Shown here: in pieces, positions 36,572 through 41,103 of the stretch
Layout: the number at the start of each line of letters is the position of its first letter
Position numbering within the stretch: the first letter of the stretch is position 1
Source: Pirellulales bacterium
GTDB taxonomy: Bacteria > Planctomycetota > Planctomycetia > Pirellulales > Pirellulaceae
DNA: 41,103 bases
NCBI GenBank assembly: GCA_022451045.1
Contig: JAKUOW010000015.1
Location: 1 to 41,103, forward strand
Direction of reading: 5' to 3'
The notes under the pieces: model-generated
What the model was told of the DNA's origin: nothing
What the model saw: the letters and a program-made list of their open reading frames with translations, nothing else
Databases searched by the model: none
Translations under genes and position numbers: made by a program

Positions 36572-38869
36572 ATGACAAAACTTTATACAGCGAAGTTGCA
36601 CACAAGCATTTTAATGGTTGCACTCACGTCTCTCGTCTTCGCATTTGCAGAGGTCAATGCGGACCCCCTTCCAAACACAAAACCGCTCACGCTGGACGGT
36701 GATATAACAGACAAGCTTGTAGCTGACGCAGATAAATTCGTGTTGCGTCAGGTGGAAAACTCTATTGAGAAGCGATCGCAGTATTGGAATCGCGATGCTT
36801 CAAGTCGCGATGCTTATGAAGCCTCTGTAAAGAAGAATCGTGAGCGGTTGTCATATATTCTCGGTGTGCGAGATGATCGTGTAGCATTTGAGGATTTGGA
36901 TGTGATCTCAGGCACATCGGGAGAATTTGCGTTCGCGGAGACACGCTACGCTAAGATCTACCGCGTAAAGTGGCCGAGTATTCGAGCACAGTCGGGTGAA
37001 GGCTTTCTAATTATCCCAAATGAGCCTAATGGTACGACGGTTGTAGCAATTGCAGATGCAGACCAAACACCGGAAATGCTGTGCGGGCTAACAGAGGGGA
37101 TCTCTCCGAAATCTCAGATCGCCATGAGGCTTGCTGAACAGGGAGCGACAGTGGTTGTTCCGGTTATTCTGGGGCGTACTCAAAAGAAACACGAAGGCCG
37201 TGGATTGTTATCAAGTCGTGAGTTCATCTATCGCAGCGCATATGAGCTCGGTCGTCACGTAATCGGATACGAATTACAGAAAGTGCTGGCTGCAGTTGAT
37301 TGGGCAAGTAGTCGATCTGACGACGGGACGATTGGTGTTGTAGGTTATGGCGAAGGAGGATTGCTTGCGTTCTATGCGGGGGCCATCGACACTCGCATAG
37401 ATTCGACTTGGGTCAGCGGGTACTTTGATTCCCGCCAAAACATTTGGCAGGAGCCTGCAGCCCGCAACGTGTGGGCACTTCTGGAGCAATTCGGAGATGC
37501 GGAAATTGCGTCGCTGTATGCTGGGCGGTCACTCGCGATTGATGCGTCTAAGGGACCAGAGTTTGAAGTTACAGGTTCCGGTGGGGCGGCGCCAGCTCGG
37601 ATTGTGTCCCCGCAGTGGGATGTTGTACAGAGTGAATATGCCCGGGCACTTGAGCTTGTCGGTAGTGAAGACTTAACTGCTACCTGGTCTTTATCACAAG
37701 GAAAAGAGGATCAAAACTTCTCTCATAGCTTGAGTGCTTATTTACATAGCTTGGGTGATGATGAGTTATCACTCATCAAAGGAACACCACCGGTCAAATT
37801 GCACGGTGATTTAGATGACCCAGTTGCAAGGGAAAACCGAATTGAACTCGAAATGGATCAGCATACGCAATGGTTGCTAACGGAGACGCCATTTATTCGG
37901 AAAGAGTTTACGAAGAACCTAGATACAAGTTCCGTAGAGAAATACAAAGAATCCACCGAGTGGTACCGGGAGTATTTCCGAAATGAAGTGGTTGGAAAGT
38001 GGGATCTTGATGCTAAGCCATTGAATCCTCGGACGCGACTGGTCGAGGAGAACGCAAAATGGACTCGGTATGAAGTCGTGCTGGATGTATATGATGACGT
38101 CATAGCATATGGCCTCATTACCATTCCGACGGGAATTAAGGACGGTGAACAGCGGCCGGTCGTGGTGTGTCAGCATGGGCTGGAAGGTCGACCACAGGAC
38201 ACGATTGGTGAGCAGAATGAGCAATACTATTCACGCTTTGCGACACGGCTTGCTGAACGTGGATTTATTACATTCTCACCACAGAACCTGTACATCTTTC
38301 GGGACAGATTTAGAACTATTCAACGTAAGTCCTATGTCTTGAAGAAGACGATTTTTTCGACGATCGTGCCACAGCATCAACAGATCGTTAATTGGCTCAA
38401 GACATTGCCGCAAGTCGATGACAAACGGATAGCTTTTTACGGACTGTCTTACGGCGGTAAAAGTGCAATGCGGATTCCGCCGTTGGTAACGGACTATTGT
38501 CTTTCGATTTGTTCAGCGGACTTCAATGAATGGGTGCGCAAGAATGCTTCTACCCAACATGGCTTCTCTTATGTATGGCATGGTGAATACGAGATTTTCG
38601 AATGGGACTTGGGTGGGACATTTAATTACGCCGAAATGGGATACCTGATTTGCCCGAGGCCCTTTATGGTTGAACGCGGTCATTTTGACGGTGTTGGCGT
38701 GGATGAATGGGTTGCATACGAGTACGCAAAAGTACGACATATGTATGCCGCGTTGCTAAAGATACCCGGGCAAACAGAAATCGAGTGGTTTGACGGTCCA
38801 CACAAGATCAACGCTGTGAAGACTTTTGATTTTCTTCACAAACATCTGGATTGGCCAGTATCGCAGTAA
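36572..38869 (+). CDS. Two-domain alpha/beta hydrolase (acetyl-xylan-esterase/dienelactone-hydrolase-like), secreted
   Basis: C-half PVVVCQHGLEGRPQD and GLSYGGKSA nucleophile elbow; N-half VVGYGEGGLLAFYAG corresponding elbow; signal peptide SILMVALTSLVFAFAEVNA. Confidence 0.8.
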   Translation: MTKLYTAKLHTSILMVALTSLVFAFAEVNADPLPNTKPLTLDGDITDKLVADADKFVLRQVENSIEKRSQYWNRDASSRDAYEASVKKNRERLSYILGVRDDRVAFEDLDVISGTSGEFAFAETRYAKIYRVKWPSIRAQSGEGFLIIPNEPNGTTVVAIADADQTPEMLCGLTEGISPKSQIAMRLAEQGATVVVPVILGRTQKKHEGRGLLSSREFIYRSAYELGRHVIGYELQKVLAAVDWASSRSDDGTIGVVGYGEGGLLAFYAGAIDTRIDSTWVSGYFDSRQNIWQEPAARNVWALLEQFGDAEIASLYAGRSLAIDASKGPEFEVTGSGGAAPARIVSPQWDVVQSEYARALELVGSEDLTATWSLSQGKEDQNFSHSLSAYLHSLGDDELSLIKGTPPVKLHGDLDDPVARENRIELEMDQHTQWLLTETPFIRKEFTKNLDTSSVEKYKESTEWYREYFRNEVVGKWDLDAKPLNPRTRLVEENAKWTRYEVVLDVYDDVIAYGLITIPTGIKDGEQRPVVVCQHGLEGRPQDTIGEQNEQYYSRFATRLAERGFITFSPQNLYIFRDRFRTIQRKSYVLKKTIFSTIVPQHQQIVNWLKTLPQVDDKRIAFYGLSYGGKSAMRIPPLVTDYCLSICSADFNEWVRKNASTQHGFSYVWHGEYEIFEWDLGGTFNYAEMGYLICPRPFMVERGHFDGVGVDEWVAYEYAKVRHMYAALLKIPGQTEIEWFDGPHKINAVKTFDFLHKHLDWPVSQ

Positions 38870-38878
38870 GGTTATGGG

Positions 38879-39871
38879 CTAGCCAACTTCAAGACTTGCC
38901 TGGCACATCGGACAGCTCTCAAAAGTATCGATATAAAAGACGTATTCGAATTCAATTAGCCGCGGATGAATACGTGTTTCCGGTAAATACTGCGAACAGA
39001 ACATATCGTAGAGATCGCGTGGACCGAAGTGGTCACATACGCTTATCGCCACTCCATGTTTGGCTATACGCGCTAGTACTTCAGCAATCTTGATACTGAT
39101 CTCCTCGTCTGACATCACGCTTGAAGGCGGCAATCTTAACGGAGGGTCCAATAAATCAGCTAGAAACACGTCATGTTGGCCAGATGATATTTCATCAAGG
39201 AATTTGAAAAATCTGTCCGTTGTTCTGTCAGCACCGGTAATGTCATGAATCAGAGGGTAACGGATTAACCCGGCATTGGTCGAGAATTTCCCCTTTTCAT
39301 TGGGCATTGGAAAGGAAAGAAGGAATTCTCTCGACTCGTTGCTTGATTGAAGAAGATCGCTGGGCACTTCCGGAGTGATGAATTCATCATTGGTGACTGA
39401 CTCGTACACACGATCAATGAATTCTGTCCTTGCGTATACTCCCATTTCATCGACTTCCGAAGTGTCGTGATCTTGGGATTCCGCACGTTCAAAAATCACC
39501 CCGCATATGTGTATTGCCACGGGCCCGTTTTGTCCGTGCCATCGCAAATGGAACTCAAGGTCGTCGCTGTTGGAAAGATCTAAATCATGACATGGAGTTC
39601 CACTTGGATGATTGATCGAAACTTCAAGAAGCGCTCCAACCTGAGTTGTCAGAAGCTCGTCACGAATTTCATCGGGTGCTTCAACAAACTCCGCTGAAAG
39701 CGGTGGGCGGACCCTGAAGCTTTGACCCTTGAGATGATCAGGTATCTCACCTGTTAGAAACAAGCTCACATCCCGCTCTAATCCGCATAACCAAAGGCGG
39801 CCATCGAGCGTCATGGAGTGGTTTAGGTGTATGATTCCTTCTATCAGATATGAAGTGATTTGATGGACCAT
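38879..39871 (-). CDS. Hypothetical protein, no recognised family
   Basis: 330-aa ORF convergent with 36572-38869; C-terminal YIDTFESCPMCQASLEVG. Confidence 0.6.
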   Translation of the reverse strand: MVHQITSYLIEGIIHLNHSMTLDGRLWLCGLERDVSLFLTGEIPDHLKGQSFRVRPPLSAEFVEAPDEIRDELLTTQVGALLEVSINHPSGTPCHDLDLSNSDDLEFHLRWHGQNGPVAIHICGVIFERAESQDHDTSEVDEMGVYARTEFIDRVYESVTNDEFITPEVPSDLLQSSNESREFLLSFPMPNEKGKFSTNAGLIRYPLIHDITGADRTTDRFFKFLDEISSGQHDVFLADLLDPPLRLPPSSVMSDEEISIKIAEVLARIAKHGVAISVCDHFGPRDLYDMFCSQYLPETRIHPRLIEFEYVFYIDTFESCPMCQASLEVG

Positions 39872-40105
39872 TTGTGACTCCCTTTATTTCGATTTGAGAG
39901 CCATCTGAAGTGGAATTGGTGGTCGGATGGTATTGTTACATGCAGAGAGAAAGAAGCAAAGGATTATTTGTCGTTGGTGTCATACCGTGACAAATGACGT
40001 CATGTATCCCCTTGTTTCAGGCTCTTCAAGATTCGAGAATGAGATGGTACTCATGCATTTTTCACTTCTCAATTCATTTCTCAATTCAAGGTGGAGATCC
40101 CACAA

Positions 40106-41103
40106 ATGAACCGTTTGAACATACTTTCCATATTGATGGCTGTGGTTATTACCGTGCCTGTCACGGCACAGGACAAAAAGGAATGGATTAAACCTGAAGA
40201 AGCTGCCAAGACAGCACATTACAAAATCCAGGGTGAATACCTAATCGAAGTTGAACAGGATGGTCAGCAAGTTAAGGTCGGCTTTCAGGTGATCGCATTG
40301 AGTGATACTACATTCAAAAGCACCGCTTTTCTCGGCGGTTTGCCAGGTGCCGGTTGGGAACGTGGTGGCGAGACTCGCACCAGTGAAGGCAAACTGGAAG
40401 GGGATATAATCTCCTGGACTTCAGAGGATGGAAATGTTGCTCGAAGTAAACTCGTCGAAGCAGGCATTGGTTTGATCAATGATGCTGGCGAAGTTACTAC
40501 TACGATTCCTAAGGTTCACAGAAAAAGTAAGACGCTCGGTGCTAAGCCTCCTGAAGGCGCTGTTGTACTGTTTGATGGTTCTGCTGAATCAGTGAAAAAC
40601 TTTGAACGAGGTGAGATGGTTCTTGATAAACTCCTTCGACATGACTGTGAGTCGAAACAAAAGTTTGGTGACCACAAACTTCACTTGGAGTTTCGTACAC
40701 CGTACATGCCATTTGCTCGCGGGCAGGGCCGTGGAAACAGTGGTATGTACATTCAGGGACGGTACGAAGTGCAAGTGCTTGATTCATTTGGGCTTGATGG
40801 GAAAAACAATGAGTGCGGTGGTATCTACTCGATCTCTGAACCCAAAGTAAACATGTGCCTACCGCCGTTGTCATGGCAGACATATGACTATGACTTTACA
40901 GCCGCGAAATATGATGCAGATGGCAAGAAGGTTAAAAATGCCCGAGTAACAATCAAGCATAACGGTGTGGTCATTCATGACGATCTGGAATTACCAAACC
41001 ATACGCCAGGCAAACACCCGGAAGCTGATTCACCAGGCTTGTTGTACTTGCAAGGACATGGAAATCCTGTCGTATACAGAAACGTCTGGGTTGTCGAAAA
41101 ATA
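40106..41103 (+). CDS. DUF1080 (3-keto-disaccharide hydrolase-like) domain protein, stop codon cut by window edge
   Basis: Manual translation MNRLNILSIMAVVITVPVTAQDKKEWIKPEEAAKTAHYKIQGEY...EGAVVLFDGSAESVKNF...GNSGMYIQGRYEVQVLDSFG...GLLYLQGHGNPVVYRNVWVVEK-TA; open at the edge so absent from ORF track. Confidence 0.88.
   Translation, partial: MNRLNILSILMAVVITVPVTAQDKKEWIKPEEAAKTAHYKIQGEYLIEVEQDGQQVKVGFQVIALSDTTFKSTAFLGGLPGAGWERGGETRTSEGKLEGDIISWTSEDGNVARSKLVEAGIGLINDAGEVTTTIPKVHRKSKTLGAKPPEGAVVLFDGSAESVKNFERGEMVLDKLLRHDCESKQKFGDHKLHLEFRTPYMPFARGQGRGNSGMYIQGRYEVQVLDSFGLDGKNNECGGIYSISEPKVNMCLPPLSWQTYDYDFTAAKYDADGKKVKNARVTIKHNGVVIHDDLELPNHTPGKHPEADSPGLLYLQGHGNPVVYRNVWVVEK

Noticed and set aside
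36785-36820. Direct repeat TCGCGATGCTT x2 inside the alpha/beta hydrolase CDS
   Set aside because: Explained by repeated codons for DAS/DAY residues; no further copies seen.
40066-40088. Tandem TTCTCAATTCA / TTTCTCAATTCA upstream of the DUF1080 gene
   Set aside because: Only two short copies; too weak to call a regulatory array.
1-41103. CRISPR arrays, tRNA or rRNA genes, intact transposases, prophage or toxin-antitoxin pairs
   Set aside because: None recognised on reading both strands; absence was not confirmed with tRNAscan, CRISPR finders or IS searches.

Overview
The 41.1 kb window is dense bacterial chromosome. Planctomycete-like ancestry is suggested by gene style and content (Zn-ribbon/TM/TPR proteins, DUF1080 domains, SSS symporter, topoisomerase VI), but this is inference only. 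Nearly all genes left of ~20.3 kb are on the minus strand and most genes right of ~20.5 kb are on the plus strand. Left part: a partial prenyltransferase-beta/terpenoid-cyclase-fold protein at the edge, a hotdog thioesterase, rpsR (S18) with a structured leader and a 16-codon upstream ORF, and an SSS symporter plus small membrane partner flanked by repeat-like intergenic DNA. Next comes a tight six-gene operon (4752-13240) encoding radical SAM, Zn-ribbon/TPR, squalene-hopene-cyclase-like class II cyclase, DUF116-polyprenyl synthase fusion, UbiC/chorismate-lyase-like protein and flavin-halogenase-like oxidoreductase. Housekeeping genes follow: fmt, def, trmB, fabZ-like, a 32-aa hyperbasic ORF missed by the ORF track, proB, purF and nagB. 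Right part: a NagB-PIG-L fusion whose NagB half has lost key acids, an ExbB/ExbD/ExbD/TPR locus, two secreted small paralogs, an archaeal-type topoisomerase VI (B+A) pair, GNAT, thioesterase, methyltransferase, a beta-lactamase-family hydrolase with a C-terminal laminin/DUF1080-like domain, a duplicated alpha/beta hydrolase with one degenerate half, an orphan ORF, and a DUF1080 protein at the right edge. The best candidate for an undescribed system is the 4.75-13.24 kb operon, read here as a putative cyclised (mero)terpenoid pathway. No tRNA, rRNA, CRISPR array or intact transposase was recognised. All calls come from reading motifs by eye; no database search was run.
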